Part shown: positions 25,850 through 34,927 of the stretch, in pieces
How the letters are laid out: each line of letters begins with the position of its first letter
Numbering within the stretch: the stretch's first letter is position 1
Origin: VXYL01 sp965116345
GTDB taxonomy: Bacteria; Pseudomonadota; Gammaproteobacteria; Pseudomonadales; Azotimanducaceae
Assembly (NCBI GenBank): GCA_965116345.1
Contig: OZ220680.1
Coordinates: forward strand, 310,001-374,000
Direction: 5' to 3'
Length of the DNA stretch: 64,000 nucleotides
Made by a program: the position numbers and the translations under genes
The notes under the pieces: generated by a model
What the model saw: only the letters and a program-made list of their open reading frames with translations
Databases searched by the model: none
Told to the model about the DNA's origin: nothing

Positions 25850-26320
25850 ATGAGTGAACCCGATCACGAGCGTAGGGACTTCATCCGCATGACCGGCACC
25901 ACCGCAGCCGCGGTTGCCTTGGGAACCGCCTCTGCCGGCTCGGCCGCCGCTGCCGAAGTCGTGGAACTGAACCGAATGGGCCCGACGCCCGAGCAAATCC
26001 AGAAGTTCCTGGCGCTCCCCGACCGTCCGGTCGTCATGGTCAACCTGCTCAAGTTCAAGGCAGACGCCGGGGCACAGACGTACGCCAAGTACGGCCAGGC
26101 TATGCAGAAGATCCTCAAGGACATCGGTGCCGAGATCATCTTCTCGGGCCAGTGCCAGACGACGCTGATCGGTGGTGCCGAGTGGGACGCGGTGGCTCTG
26201 GTTCGCTACCCGAACGCGCGGGCGCTCATCGAGATGAGCCAGTCGCCGGCATACCAGGAAGCCCACGTGCACCGCGCCGACGGTCTCGAAGGTCAGGTCA
26301 ACCTCGCGGTGTTCGAATGA
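25850..26320 (+). CDS. Tat-exported DUF1330 protein
   Basis: A 156-residue protein with a twin-arginine signal (RRDFIRMTG at 9-17, hydrophobic stretch, AAAAE cleavage region near 36) followed by a dimeric ferredoxin-like DUF1330 domain (PVVMVNLLKFK..., then DAVALVRYPNARALIEM). Tat export of a DUF1330 domain implies it folds before export, perhaps around a ligand. GGAG precedes the ATG at 25850. Its stop overlaps the next start (ATGA). Confidence 0.82.
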   Translation: MSEPDHERRDFIRMTGTTAAAVALGTASAGSAAAAEVVELNRMGPTPEQIQKFLALPDRPVVMVNLLKFKADAGAQTYAKYGQAMQKILKDIGAEIIFSGQCQTTLIGGAEWDAVALVRYPNARALIEMSQSPAYQEAHVHRADGLEGQVNLAVFE

Positions 26321-27252
26321 TGAATGCCTTGTCGCGACAAATCATCGCCCTGACCGTGTTGACCCCCGCAATGGGGCTCGGCGCCTGTGCCAACCAGACG
26401 GGAGAACGTTCCATGACAGTCGAACAAGCCCAGATGCAGACCGGCGAACGCACCTACGAGGTTCGTCGGGCCGGGAACGGGGACGGCCTCGTCATCCTGC
26501 TGCACGGCTTTCCGGAAACATCCCATATGTGGATACCGATGCTGGAACATCTGGCGGCCAACGGCTACACGGCGCTGGCGCCGGACCTTCTGGGATACAG
26601 CCCCGGTGCGCGCCCGGATGGCGCGGAGCACTACGGCTATGCCGCCATGGCGGCGGACATCCTGGCCATGGCGGACGCCCTGGGCAAGGCTCGCTTCCAT
26701 CTCGTCGGCCACGATCACGGTGCGGGACTCGGCTGGTACATCGCGGGCCGCCACGCCGACCGACTCAGGAGTTGGACCGCCCTCTCGGTGCCACACATCG
26801 ACGCCTTCGGCGAGGCCATCGCCAACAACGCCGAACAACGTCAGCGCAGCGGCTACATGCAGTTCTTCCGCCAGGTCGGGACGGCCGAGGCCGGCCTCTC
26901 CGCCAACGACTTCGCTGCGCTGCGCAACATCTGGAGCGCATCACCCCCGGAGCAGGTGGAGGAATACGTGCGCGTGCTCAAGCAGCCCGGAGCCCTTACC
27001 GGGGCGCTGAACTGGTATCGAGGTGCCCTGACCGAAGGCCGGCAACCCATCGGCCAAATCTCCGTCCCGACGGTGATGATCTGGGGCAATCAGGACCAGG
27101 CCATAGGGCGCCCCGGGGTCGCTGCCACCCCGCCGTTGATGGATGGTCCGTATCGTCTGGTTGAGCTCGATGCCGGACACTGGCTCATCCAGGAGGCCGA
27201 AGCCGACGTGCTCCGCGAGACGCTCGCTCACATCGAGCAGTACGCCGACTGA
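26317..27252 (+). CDS. lipoprotein alpha/beta hydrolase, epoxide hydrolase-like
   Basis: Exported lipid-anchored hydrolase of 311 residues. The signal peptide ends in lipobox LGAC with Cys24 as the acylation site. The oxyanion strand LLHGFPETSHMW and the nucleophile elbow GHDHGAG with Asp133 are those of epoxide hydrolases and haloalkane dehalogenases; the triad His is in LDAGHWLIQEA. The start overlaps the DUF1330 stop by four bases, implying translational coupling and a shared periplasmic task. Substrate unknown. Confidence 0.85.
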   Translation: MMNALSRQIIALTVLTPAMGLGACANQTGERSMTVEQAQMQTGERTYEVRRAGNGDGLVILLHGFPETSHMWIPMLEHLAANGYTALAPDLLGYSPGARPDGAEHYGYAAMAADILAMADALGKARFHLVGHDHGAGLGWYIAGRHADRLRSWTALSVPHIDAFGEAIANNAEQRQRSGYMQFFRQVGTAEAGLSANDFAALRNIWSASPPEQVEEYVRVLKQPGALTGALNWYRGALTEGRQPIGQISVPTVMIWGNQDQAIGRPGVAATPPLMDGPYRLVELDAGHWLIQEAEADVLRETLAHIEQYAD

Positions 27253-27317
27253 TCCCTTAGTCCGACGTGTCGAGACGCGGCTCGGCAACCATCCCGGGGC
27301 ACAGGGGTCAGGCCCGC

Positions 27318-28574
27318 CTAGACCAGCGCCTGGTAGACCAGCCGCCAGAAGTCCTCCTGGTAGGTGTTGTTCGGCATCATGCCGGGTGCCATCACCTGCG
27401 TCAGGCACACGCCCAACAGTTCTTCGGCAGGATCGGCGAAGTAGAACGTGCCGGCGGCACCGTCCCAACCATAGGTGCCGGTTGAACGCATCAGCGGATA
27501 CGGTCCGCCACCGTGGTACACGGACACCCCCAAGCCCCAGTGGAATCCGGGACCGGTGATCGGGATCACCATGTCGCCGGTGTGGTTGGCCGTCATGTAC
27601 GCCACGGTCTTGCGCCCGAGTATCCGCACGCCGTCGAGTTCGCCGCCGTTCAGCAGCATCTGTCCGAATCTGGCGTAGTCGCCGACGGTGGACAGCACAC
27701 CGCCCAGATCACCCCCGGCCGCGAATTCCCGTTTCGGTCCCACGGTCCTCTCGCTGGTTGCCGCCTTGTCGACGGCCACCAGCCGCATCTCGCCATCCAC
27801 CTCCCGGGGCATGTAGCTCGCGCTGAACCGCGGCAGGGCGCCCTCCTTCAGGTAGAAACCCGTGTCGTCCATGCCCAGGGGTTCGAAAATCGCCTCGCGG
27901 AAGAGTTCGTCCAGCCGTTGACCGCTCGCCTCCTCGAGCACCGCGCTCAGCAACGGGTAGCCCATATGGTAGTTGAAGCGTTCGCCCGGGTGCGCCAACA
28001 GCGGTAGCTGCGCCAGTGCCCGGACACGCGTCCGGCTGTCGCAGGTGGGCACCGTGAGCATGCCGGCGTCACGACCGATCCAGCCGATCTGGGTGAGAGC
28101 TTCCCGGTACTGCTGGCGATAGAAGTGGGGCATCACCCCCGGATCCGGCAGGCCGGTGGTATGGGTCAGGCAGTCACGTATCGTGATGCCGCGCTTGGCG
28201 GGTTCGGTGGCCGTCGGTTCGTCCGCCCGGCAGACGCGCTGATCGGCGTATTCCGGCAGGAACCTGGCAACCGGATCGTCCAGCGTCAGCAGGCCGCGCT
28301 CGTACAGGATCAGCGTGGCGACACCGGCGATGGGCTTGGTGTTCGACCACATGCGGAACAGGGTGTCGAGTCCCGCAGGCGTGTCGTCGTCCAGATCGAG
28401 CACGCCACAGGCATGCTGGTGGACCACCTGGCCACACCGAGCCACGAGTGTGACTAGGTTCGGTACGCGCCCATTGTCCACGAATGCCTGCATGGCATCG
28501 CCGACGCGGGCGAGGCGTTGGACATCGAAACCCAACGCGGCGGGGTCGCCGTTGGGCAGCGGAGAATCGATCAT
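27318..28574 (-). CDS. beta-lactamase-family serine hydrolase (esterase type)
   Basis: A 418-residue penicillin-binding-protein-like esterase. Ser77 and Lys80 form the SxxK motif (SNTK). The Tyr motif is YHMGYPLL, and the third motif is WDGAAGT. No signal peptide is seen, so it is probably cytoplasmic, unlike the paralog at 49049. Similar enzymes hydrolyse small esters or lactones. It is convergent with the lipoprotein hydrolase. Confidence 0.87.
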   Translation of the reverse strand: MIDSPLPNGDPAALGFDVQRLARVGDAMQAFVDNGRVPNLVTLVARCGQVVHQHACGVLDLDDDTPAGLDTLFRMWSNTKPIAGVATLILYERGLLTLDDPVARFLPEYADQRVCRADEPTATEPAKRGITIRDCLTHTTGLPDPGVMPHFYRQQYREALTQIGWIGRDAGMLTVPTCDSRTRVRALAQLPLLAHPGERFNYHMGYPLLSAVLEEASGQRLDELFREAIFEPLGMDDTGFYLKEGALPRFSASYMPREVDGEMRLVAVDKAATSERTVGPKREFAAGGDLGGVLSTVGDYARFGQMLLNGGELDGVRILGRKTVAYMTANHTGDMVIPITGPGFHWGLGVSVYHGGGPYPLMRSTGTYGWDGAAGTFYFADPAEELLGVCLTQVMAPGMMPNNTYQEDFWRLVYQALV

Positions 28575-28630
28575 CTGCGTTCCTCGACAACTTGGAGATT
28601 GTAGAGTGTGCAGACGGCGACGGAAAATTC

Positions 28631-28671
28631 GGGAATGTCAGGACGGGAATGTCAGGACGGGAATGTCAGGA
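28631..28671. repeat. 14-bp tandem repeat
   Basis: Three head-to-tail copies of GGGAATGTCAGGAC (28631-28644, 28645-28658, and 28659-28671 with the last bases changed to AA). They end nine bases before the chosen ATG of the GH32-like gene. In-frame ATGs at 28608 and inside the repeat at 28635 mean copy number could change the protein N-terminus or translation level. Confidence 0.85.
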
Positions 28672-28679
28672 ATAGTGGA

Positions 28680-30446
28680 ATGAGTGCACAGACGCAGGAC
28701 GAGGACGAGGTGTTGGCCGCCCTCGACAACTACAACGCGGCGATCGCGGGCCGGGATGTCGACGGACAGGTCGCTTTCTTCGCCGAGAGCTATGGCAGCG
28801 GGGGCATGACCAAGGCCGATCTAGCGGCCTACCTTACGGAGGAGGTCGAACAGGGCCGCGACGTGGTCAAGCGGTTCGTCCTGGATGACGCCATTGTGAC
28901 CATAGACGAAGACATCGCCATCATCGACCCGGCGACGCTGCGTTCGCCGACGGGTGGCGGCGCGTTCGAGATCCGCATGAGGCGGGAACCGGACGGCGTC
29001 TGGCGGTGCGAGTCTCTCACCGGATCCCGGTCGGGCTACGAGGCGGCCGAGCACGCCCGCCACCTTCGGGAGAGCATTCTCAGCGACCCGGCGAGGCCCG
29101 GCTACCACTTCGTGGTCCCGGAAGGCATCGCCATGCCTTTCGATCCGAACGGGGCCATCTACTGGAAAGGTCGCTACCACCTGTTCTACATATTCCAGGA
29201 CACCCGGTTGGGCAGGAAGGCCGATCACTGGGGCCACGTGTCCAGCACCGACCTGTTCCACTGGGTTCACCATCCCACCGGTCTGCTCGACGGCATGTAC
29301 AGCGGCAATTGCTTCCTAAACTCAGATGGCGTGCCGACCATCTGCTATCACCAGAAGGGTGAAGGAAACGCCATGGCGGTGGCTCTCGACGATGACCTGA
29401 ACGAGTGGCACAAGCTCGAATCGAACCCCATCACGCCGAACACCGAGGAAGGCGACGAGCACCACGGCAGGTACAAGTCGTGGGACCCGTTCGGATGGTT
29501 GGAAGGCGACACGTACTACGCCATTTTCGGCGGCGGGCACCCCGGGGTCGCGAAGTCGCCCACCCTTGACGGCGAGTGGCGCTACGTCGGAGACCTGTTC
29601 GCGCACGGAGTCGAGGGCGTATCCCTCGACGAGGACGTGTCATGCGCCGACTTGTTCAGGTTGGGCGACAAGGACGTTCTGCTGTGCATCAGTCACCGGC
29701 TCGGCTGCCGCTACTACCTGGGCGTGTGGAAGGACGAACAGTTCCACCCGGAATCCCACGCACAGATGAGCTGGGTCGACCACTCGTTCTTCGCACCGGA
29801 GAGCCTTGTGGACGACAAGGGCCGGCGAATCATGTGGGCCTGGATTCTCGATCAGCCAAAGTTCGGTGCGCGTTCGGCGCGCGGTTGGTCCGGCACCATG
29901 AGCCTGCCACGCGTACTGTCTCTCGACGACAACGGCGAACTCGGGATCGACGTCCCCGAGGAAATCGAGGCGCTGCGCCAAGAGGCTTTCAGGAGGAAGG
30001 ACTTCGTCCTGCCAGCCGGCACCGACATGGCCGTCGACGAAATCGGCGGCAACAGCCTCGAACTCTCAATCGAAATGGCGGGGGCGGAGGACTCGGCCTT
30101 CGGCGTCAAGGTCTGCGTTTCCCCGGACGGACAGGAGGAGACGTCGGTCTTCTACGATGCCCGGGAGAAACTGTTGAAAATCGACACCCGCAGGTCCGGG
30201 CCTCACGACACGCCCAAAGCGGTCGAGGCGGGGCCGTTCGAACTGAAGCAGGGAGAGCGGTTGAAGCTCCGCGTTTTTGTCGACCGGTCGGTGGTCGAGG
30301 TATTCGCGAACGGCAGACAGGCCGTGGCGCGGCGGATCTACCCGGCTCGATCGGATAGCGTCGGCGTCCGGCTTTTCTCAACGGAAGCGCAAGCCCATGT
30401 GCACACATTCGAGGCCTGGGAGATCGCGCCGTCCAACGCCTCGTAG
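28680..30446 (+). CDS. GH32-like enzyme with N-terminal NTF2/SnoaL-like domain
   Basis: 588 residues from ATG 28680. Residues 1-120 resemble an NTF2-like (SnoaL) domain; 140-440 form a five-bladed GH32-type propeller and the rest a beta-sandwich. The nucleophile motif is FDPNG with Asp155, and the RDP motif is WDP at 268-270. At the acid/base position, where families have EC, the sequence reads SCAD (321-324), so the catalytic glutamate is missing. It may be a divergent subgroup with other chemistry rather than an invertase. No signal peptide. No transporter or fructokinase is adjacent. Confidence 0.78.
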   Translation: MSAQTQDEDEVLAALDNYNAAIAGRDVDGQVAFFAESYGSGGMTKADLAAYLTEEVEQGRDVVKRFVLDDAIVTIDEDIAIIDPATLRSPTGGGAFEIRMRREPDGVWRCESLTGSRSGYEAAEHARHLRESILSDPARPGYHFVVPEGIAMPFDPNGAIYWKGRYHLFYIFQDTRLGRKADHWGHVSSTDLFHWVHHPTGLLDGMYSGNCFLNSDGVPTICYHQKGEGNAMAVALDDDLNEWHKLESNPITPNTEEGDEHHGRYKSWDPFGWLEGDTYYAIFGGGHPGVAKSPTLDGEWRYVGDLFAHGVEGVSLDEDVSCADLFRLGDKDVLLCISHRLGCRYYLGVWKDEQFHPESHAQMSWVDHSFFAPESLVDDKGRRIMWAWILDQPKFGARSARGWSGTMSLPRVLSLDDNGELGIDVPEEIEALRQEAFRRKDFVLPAGTDMAVDEIGGNSLELSIEMAGAEDSAFGVKVCVSPDGQEETSVFYDAREKLLKIDTRRSGPHDTPKAVEAGPFELKQGERLKLRVFVDRSVVEVFANGRQAVARRIYPARSDSVGVRLFSTEAQAHVHTFEAWEIAPSNAS

Positions 30447-30509
30447 TGTCCCGTCCCGGCGCGTCCTTCAGGCGCGTGACAACGGACTGGCGCCTTGCCT
30501 GCCTCGGCA

Positions 30510-30534
30510 CGGGCGGCCGCAAGGGTCGCCCCTA
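30510..30534. repeat. REP hairpin
   Basis: Imperfect palindrome GGGCGGCCGCAAGGGTCGCC followed by CCTA. It matches the other hairpins at 38217, 45234 and 45292 in having GGG at the left edge, CAAG at the apex and CCCCTA at the right edge. It abuts hairpin element copy B. Confidence 0.65.
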
Positions 30535-30690
30535 GGGAAGGTCTGATTAAGACCTTCCCTAGCGCGGCACAGGGATGTGCCGCCAAATTCAAAGACGCAA
30601 GGAGTTGAATTTGCACGCAAAAAAAAAGACCGCGCTCTTGTTTTTGCGTTCTGATCAAGCCAGGGATGGCTTGATCAGAGCATTCCTAGG
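30531..30690 (-). repeat. multi-hairpin MITE-like element, copy B
   Basis: Inverted copy of the element at 15006-15171, sharing nearly the full length. It opens with CTAGGGAAGGTCT pairing with AGACCTTCCCTAG, has the GGCACA/TGTGCC hairpin, a run of A residues, and ends with GATCAAGCCA pairing with TGGCTTGATC and CTAGG. Its hairpins are closer to perfect than in copy A, so it may be the less decayed one. With the REP it fills the 350-bp gap before the dioxygenase gene. Confidence 0.85.
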
Positions 30691-30798
30691 ACCCCTCGCC
30701 AGAAAATGGGGCAATTTCCACCTCGCCGGTTCCGCCGCCATGTTGATTGTGGCGGCGAATTTCCACACGATTGCGCCGAATCCTTGCGACATTTGCAT

Positions 30799-31731
30799 AT
30801 GAACGACCACGAGAAATACCTTTTCGACCTTCGCGGCTACCTCCACATCAAGAACGCGCTCACGCCCGCGCAGGTGGCCGACCTGTCCGATCGACTGGAA
30901 GAGCGGCGCTCGCGGGGCGGACGGCTGTACGGGTCGGATCGGACACGACTTCCGGAGGGGGACACCGCCGCCTGGTCAGCCGCGTCACTGCTCGAGTGGG
31001 GTGGTACGTATATCGACCTGATCGACCTGCCGAGCATCGCGCCGTACCTGGAGGTACTGCTCGGTCCGAAATACCGCTTGGACCACGACTACATCAAGAT
31101 CGACCGCGCGACCAATGAACGCAAGCAGCTCTATCTGCACGGCGGCGGCCAAGGCGCCGGCGGGGCCGGGGAAATGGACCGGGTCGGACCGTCGGACGGT
31201 GGGCAATGCTACTACCGCTACAGCAACGGCAGGATCTACAACGGCCTGGTCGCGGTTGCCTTCGAACTGAATACCGTGCAGCCGGGCGATGGCGGATTCG
31301 CCTGCGTCCCCGGCAGCCACAAGGTGAACTTCCCGCTGCCAGCGCAGTGGCGGGTCAGCAAGACCCAGGAGGAGGTCCCGGAGTGCGTGGATCGGGTGGC
31401 GGCTGAAGCCGGCGATGCGATCATCTTCACCGAGGCCTGCGCCCACGGCACAGTGCCCTGGAAGGGAAATCGCGAGCGGCGCACGATCTTCTACAAGTAC
31501 TGTCCCCATGCGGTGGCCTGGAGTCCCTGCTACTACAATGCCGATCGCTACGGGGACCTGAGCGAGAATCAACGCGACATGCTGATGCCGCCAAGCGCCC
31601 ACGGCCCGCACGAACGTACCCGCCCGGTCTGGGAGAGAGCTCAGGCGAACCAGGCCGAACTGCTGCGACTGCGGGAAAGACTGGCGGCGCTCGAGGAAGC
31701 CGAGGTCGAAGCCGTCAGCGGTCCTGCGTAA
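30799..31731 (+). CDS. phytanoyl-CoA dioxygenase family protein
   Basis: Non-heme iron, 2-oxoglutarate dioxygenase fold, 310 residues from ATG 30799. The central LYLHGGGQGAGG and GDGGFACVPGSHKVNFPLP are family signatures, and CAHGTVPWKGN carries the distal His followed by Arg residues for the co-substrate. The usual HxD carboxylate is not in canonical form (LHGG), as in many environmental members. Ends in a coiled-coil-like tail (LRLRERLAALEEAE). Substrate unknown. The tail meets the convergent SBP gene with 17 overlapping bases. Confidence 0.82.
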   Translation: MNDHEKYLFDLRGYLHIKNALTPAQVADLSDRLEERRSRGGRLYGSDRTRLPEGDTAAWSAASLLEWGGTYIDLIDLPSIAPYLEVLLGPKYRLDHDYIKIDRATNERKQLYLHGGGQGAGGAGEMDRVGPSDGGQCYYRYSNGRIYNGLVAVAFELNTVQPGDGGFACVPGSHKVNFPLPAQWRVSKTQEEVPECVDRVAAEAGDAIIFTEACAHGTVPWKGNRERRTIFYKYCPHAVAWSPCYYNADRYGDLSENQRDMLMPPSAHGPHERTRPVWERAQANQAELLRLRERLAALEEAEVEAVSGPA

Positions 31732-33544
31732 GTCGCGCGGCCTTGGCTTCGTCGTACCACCAACCGTCGGGGTAGGCAGGCCGGTAGCGCGGCTCCGGCG
31801 GCACGCCGAATTTGTCCCAGTAAACCGTGCGACGCGAGTCGTACGCGTACAGCGGGATCAGGTAGTGCTGCCATAGCAGGACGCGGTCCAGGGCACGACA
31901 GGCCGCCATCAATTCCGCCCTGGTTTCGGCCGCTTCTGCCCTTTCGACGAGAAAATCCACCACCGGATGGCTGACACCGGTGTAGTTCCGGGAGCCTTCC
32001 GCCGTCGCGGCGCTGGAGTGGAAATTGGACCGCAGTTCCAGCGTCGGCGGCATCAGGAAATCGTTGCTCTGAACCAGCGCTTCGTAGTCGTGACGGCGGA
32101 CGCGATTGGTGTATTGGGTGATGTCGAGCAGGCGAATGCTCGCTTGGACGCCGAGTTGTTCGAGTGTTTGGAACCAGGGCAGCAGGATTCGTGCGTTGTT
32201 GGAATCCCCGGACAGGAACTCGAGCGTAAACGGCTCGCCATCGGCATTGCGCAGCAGGCCGTCCTCGATGCGCCAGCCGGCGGCCGCCAGCAGGTTTCGC
32301 GCCTCGATGAGGTTGGACGTGGTCCTGCCGCCGTCAACGGGAAACTGGAACGGTCGCTCGAACAACGCCGCGGGAAGTGAGTCCCGATAGGGCGATAGCA
32401 ACGCCAACTCGTCTTCGCTGGGCAAACCGTCGGCCGATAGAAGGGTACCCGGCCAGTAGCTCCGAGCCCGTATGCGCTCGCCGTGGTAGAGCTTGTCGTT
32501 GATCCACTCGTAGTCGAGCGCGAGCGACAGGGCCTTGCGGACACGTCGGTCGGCCAATCTCGGCACCCGGCTGTTGAGCACGAACGCTCTGCCGATGCCA
32601 ACCCAGATGCCGTAGTTGCGGCGGATCTTTCTGATCCGGCCGCTGTCCAGATCCGGCCCCGCGTAGCCGGTCGTCCAATAGCGGATGTCGTCCTCGTCGA
32701 CGATGTCGATCAATCCCTTGCGGAACGCTTCGCGGGCGACGGAGTGATCGCGGTACACCTCGTAGCGGACCGTGTCGAAGTTGTACCGGCCCTGGTTGGC
32801 GGGCAGATGCCAACCCCAATAATCCGGATTCCGTTGGTACTCGATGTAGCGCCCTGCCCTCACCTGGCCGACGCGATACGGTCCGCTGGAGAGCGGCGGG
32901 TCCAAGGTGTGCGCGGCGGGATCACGGTCGCGCCAATGGTGTTCGGGCAGGATGGGGATGTACTGGATCAGGGTGACGTGGTCGTGGGTCAACGGGGCGT
33001 TAAGACGGAACGCCGCGTGGCGTTCGTCCAGCGCGTCGACCGACTCGATGAAGTCGAAGAACAAGCTGGCCCCGACCCCGCTTCGCTGCACGTCGAAGGT
33101 AAACACCACATCACGGGCGGTGATCGGCACCCCGTCGTCCCATCGGGCATCGGCATGGATCCTGAATACGATCGTCCGCTTGTCGTCCGCCACGGCGATG
33201 CCGTCCGCGAGACGGCCATAGAACGCCGCGACCTCGTCGCCGCCGCGGACGATCAACGTCTCGCCCCGATACAGGTACCCGCTCGGCGCACCCGTCTCCC
33301 CCTGTGGCATGGGCGCCAACGTATCGAACGAGAACGGATGAGCCAGGATGAGCTTGCCCCCCTTGGGAGCATCGGGATTCAGGTAGTCGAAGTGGGTGAA
33401 GTCAGCCGGGTACTTGAGATCGCCGAAGAACGCGATTCCATGCTTGAACTCCAACCCTTCCGGGAGGCCCGCATGGGAGGCACAAGCGAATGACAAAGCG
33501 AGCAAACCGAACCGGAATCGCCGTACCCGACCGTTCAACGGCAC
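31715..33544 (-). CDS. ABC transporter substrate-binding protein, family 5 (YejA-like)
   Basis: Periplasmic peptide/opine-type binding protein. The GTG at 33544 gives a good signal peptide (basic VRRFRF, hydrophobic LLALSFA, cleavage after SHA); ATG at 33661 or upstream codons to 33709 are open alternatives. About 609 residues, as in YejA-like proteins, with LNPDAPKGGKL and DDGVPITARDVVFTFD typical of family 5. No permease or ATPase gene is adjacent, so it is an orphan in this window. It lies just downstream of an enolase-superfamily enzyme of the type that includes dipeptide epimerases, suggesting peptide-derived substrates. Confidence 0.88.
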   Translation of the reverse strand: MPLNGRVRRFRFGLLALSFACASHAGLPEGLEFKHGIAFFGDLKYPADFTHFDYLNPDAPKGGKLILAHPFSFDTLAPMPQGETGAPSGYLYRGETLIVRGGDEVAAFYGRLADGIAVADDKRTIVFRIHADARWDDGVPITARDVVFTFDVQRSGVGASLFFDFIESVDALDERHAAFRLNAPLTHDHVTLIQYIPILPEHHWRDRDPAAHTLDPPLSSGPYRVGQVRAGRYIEYQRNPDYWGWHLPANQGRYNFDTVRYEVYRDHSVAREAFRKGLIDIVDEDDIRYWTTGYAGPDLDSGRIRKIRRNYGIWVGIGRAFVLNSRVPRLADRRVRKALSLALDYEWINDKLYHGERIRARSYWPGTLLSADGLPSEDELALLSPYRDSLPAALFERPFQFPVDGGRTTSNLIEARNLLAAAGWRIEDGLLRNADGEPFTLEFLSGDSNNARILLPWFQTLEQLGVQASIRLLDITQYTNRVRRHDYEALVQSNDFLMPPTLELRSNFHSSAATAEGSRNYTGVSHPVVDFLVERAEAAETRAELMAACRALDRVLLWQHYLIPLYAYDSRRTVYWDKFGVPPEPRYRPAYPDGWWYDEAKAARLTQDR

Positions 33545-33674
33545 ATGTCCGCGGGTGCCGTCGGGCAAGCCCGTGCGAGCGACCCTTCGCTCCTGCTCCC
33601 CGGTCAACACCTGCCAACGCCCCCTCCCCCGCGGCAGGTCGGTACGCCGCCGTTCCCGCATCGCAGTGGCCACG

Positions 33675-34820
33675 TCAGGCCCGCCACACACGCGGCGGCC
33701 GATCGGCATGCCGCTCGAGGATCGCCTCGACCAATTCCACGCCGAGGCCGATACCCGGTGGCAGTTCAGCGTGTCCTTGACTCACCGCCGAGAACGGCGC
33801 ACCGACCAGGGCGTTGAACAAGGGACTCTCGTCGAATTGCAGTTCCAGCATGTCGAAGGCACCGAGCGCCGCAGATACCTGCAGGCTCGCCGCATGGCAG
33901 ATCGGGCCGCTCGGGTTGTGCGGCGAGACCCGTACGCCGAACTCTTCGCACCCCGCCACCGTACGCAAGACCTCGTGAATTCCGCCGATGTACTTCAGAT
34001 CCGGCATTACCACATCGTAGGCACCGGCTGCGCAGTACCGCCGCATGGTCTCCCACCCCACGCTGGTTTCAAGCCCGGCCTGCCTCATGCCCAGGGCATT
34101 GCATTGGCGACGCAGACGCACCAGCGCCGGGATGTTGGACTCGGCCTCGGGCAACGGCGTCTCGATCCAATGGACGCCCAACCGTGCCGCCGACTCGTTG
34201 AGTACGCTTGCGGCGGCTTCGTCGAAGCGCCAATGGCAATCGACCATCAGGCGCGCGCGGGGACCCACCGCCTGCCGCACCGCCGCCACGCGCGCCAGAC
34301 CCGTCTGCATGGCGTGCACACCGTTGCCCCGCGCACAGATCTCCGGGTCCACCTCATCGAAAGGCGCAACCTTGAACGCGATGTGTCCGGCTGCCATGGC
34401 TGCTTGGGCACTCGCCGCGAAACCTGCCGGGCTGCGCTCCTCGGTACGCCGGTTGATGTTGGCATACACCGGCACCCGTTCCCGGCGCACGCCGAGCAAC
34501 GCCGCCAGGGTGCGGCCCTTCGCCTGCGCATGCAGACTCCACAGGGCCTGATCGATGGCGCTCACGACCGCGGCTTCCTCGATAGCGCCCGGCGCATGGC
34601 TTTCGGCGAACGCCCCCGGGTGTTGCCCTGAGGCGTCCGCCAGCGCCGCCGGCACGACTCTCTCGGCCGCCGCGACGAGCGCATCTTCGCGACCTGTCAG
34701 GGTGGCCTCGCCCTCGCCAACGTGACCGGCATGCGTGTGCAGGCGGACGAACGTCCAGCACGTCTTGTGCGTAACGCGTACGACATGCAGGGATGCACTG
34801 TCCAAGGTGGCGTCGTTCAT
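33675..34820 (-). CDS. enolase-superfamily enzyme (MR/MLE, dipeptide epimerase-like)
   Basis: 381 residues from ATG 34820. A capping domain (1-110) is followed by a barrel with AFKVAPFDE (base-bearing strand), metal ligand Asp in LMVDCHWRF, Glu in HWIETPLPE, a further acid in MPDLKYIGG and the closing PHNPSGP. Spacing fits the mandelate racemase/muconate-lactonizing group, but the exact reaction cannot be read. Its stop is near the start of the SBP gene. Confidence 0.83.
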   Translation of the reverse strand: MNDATLDSASLHVVRVTHKTCWTFVRLHTHAGHVGEGEATLTGREDALVAAAERVVPAALADASGQHPGAFAESHAPGAIEEAAVVSAIDQALWSLHAQAKGRTLAALLGVRRERVPVYANINRRTEERSPAGFAASAQAAMAAGHIAFKVAPFDEVDPEICARGNGVHAMQTGLARVAAVRQAVGPRARLMVDCHWRFDEAAASVLNESAARLGVHWIETPLPEAESNIPALVRLRRQCNALGMRQAGLETSVGWETMRRYCAAGAYDVVMPDLKYIGGIHEVLRTVAGCEEFGVRVSPHNPSGPICHAASLQVSAALGAFDMLELQFDESPLFNALVGAPFSAVSQGHAELPPGIGLGVELVEAILERHADRPPRVWRA

Positions 34821-34927
34821 GGCGTTTCGCGTCGCCCCCGAAACGCTCACAGTGCCCACCCGCCCCGGCAGGCGTCAACTCCTCGGCGGCAAGATGCACG
34901 CAGAAGGACGTCGACATGAGGGAAGCG

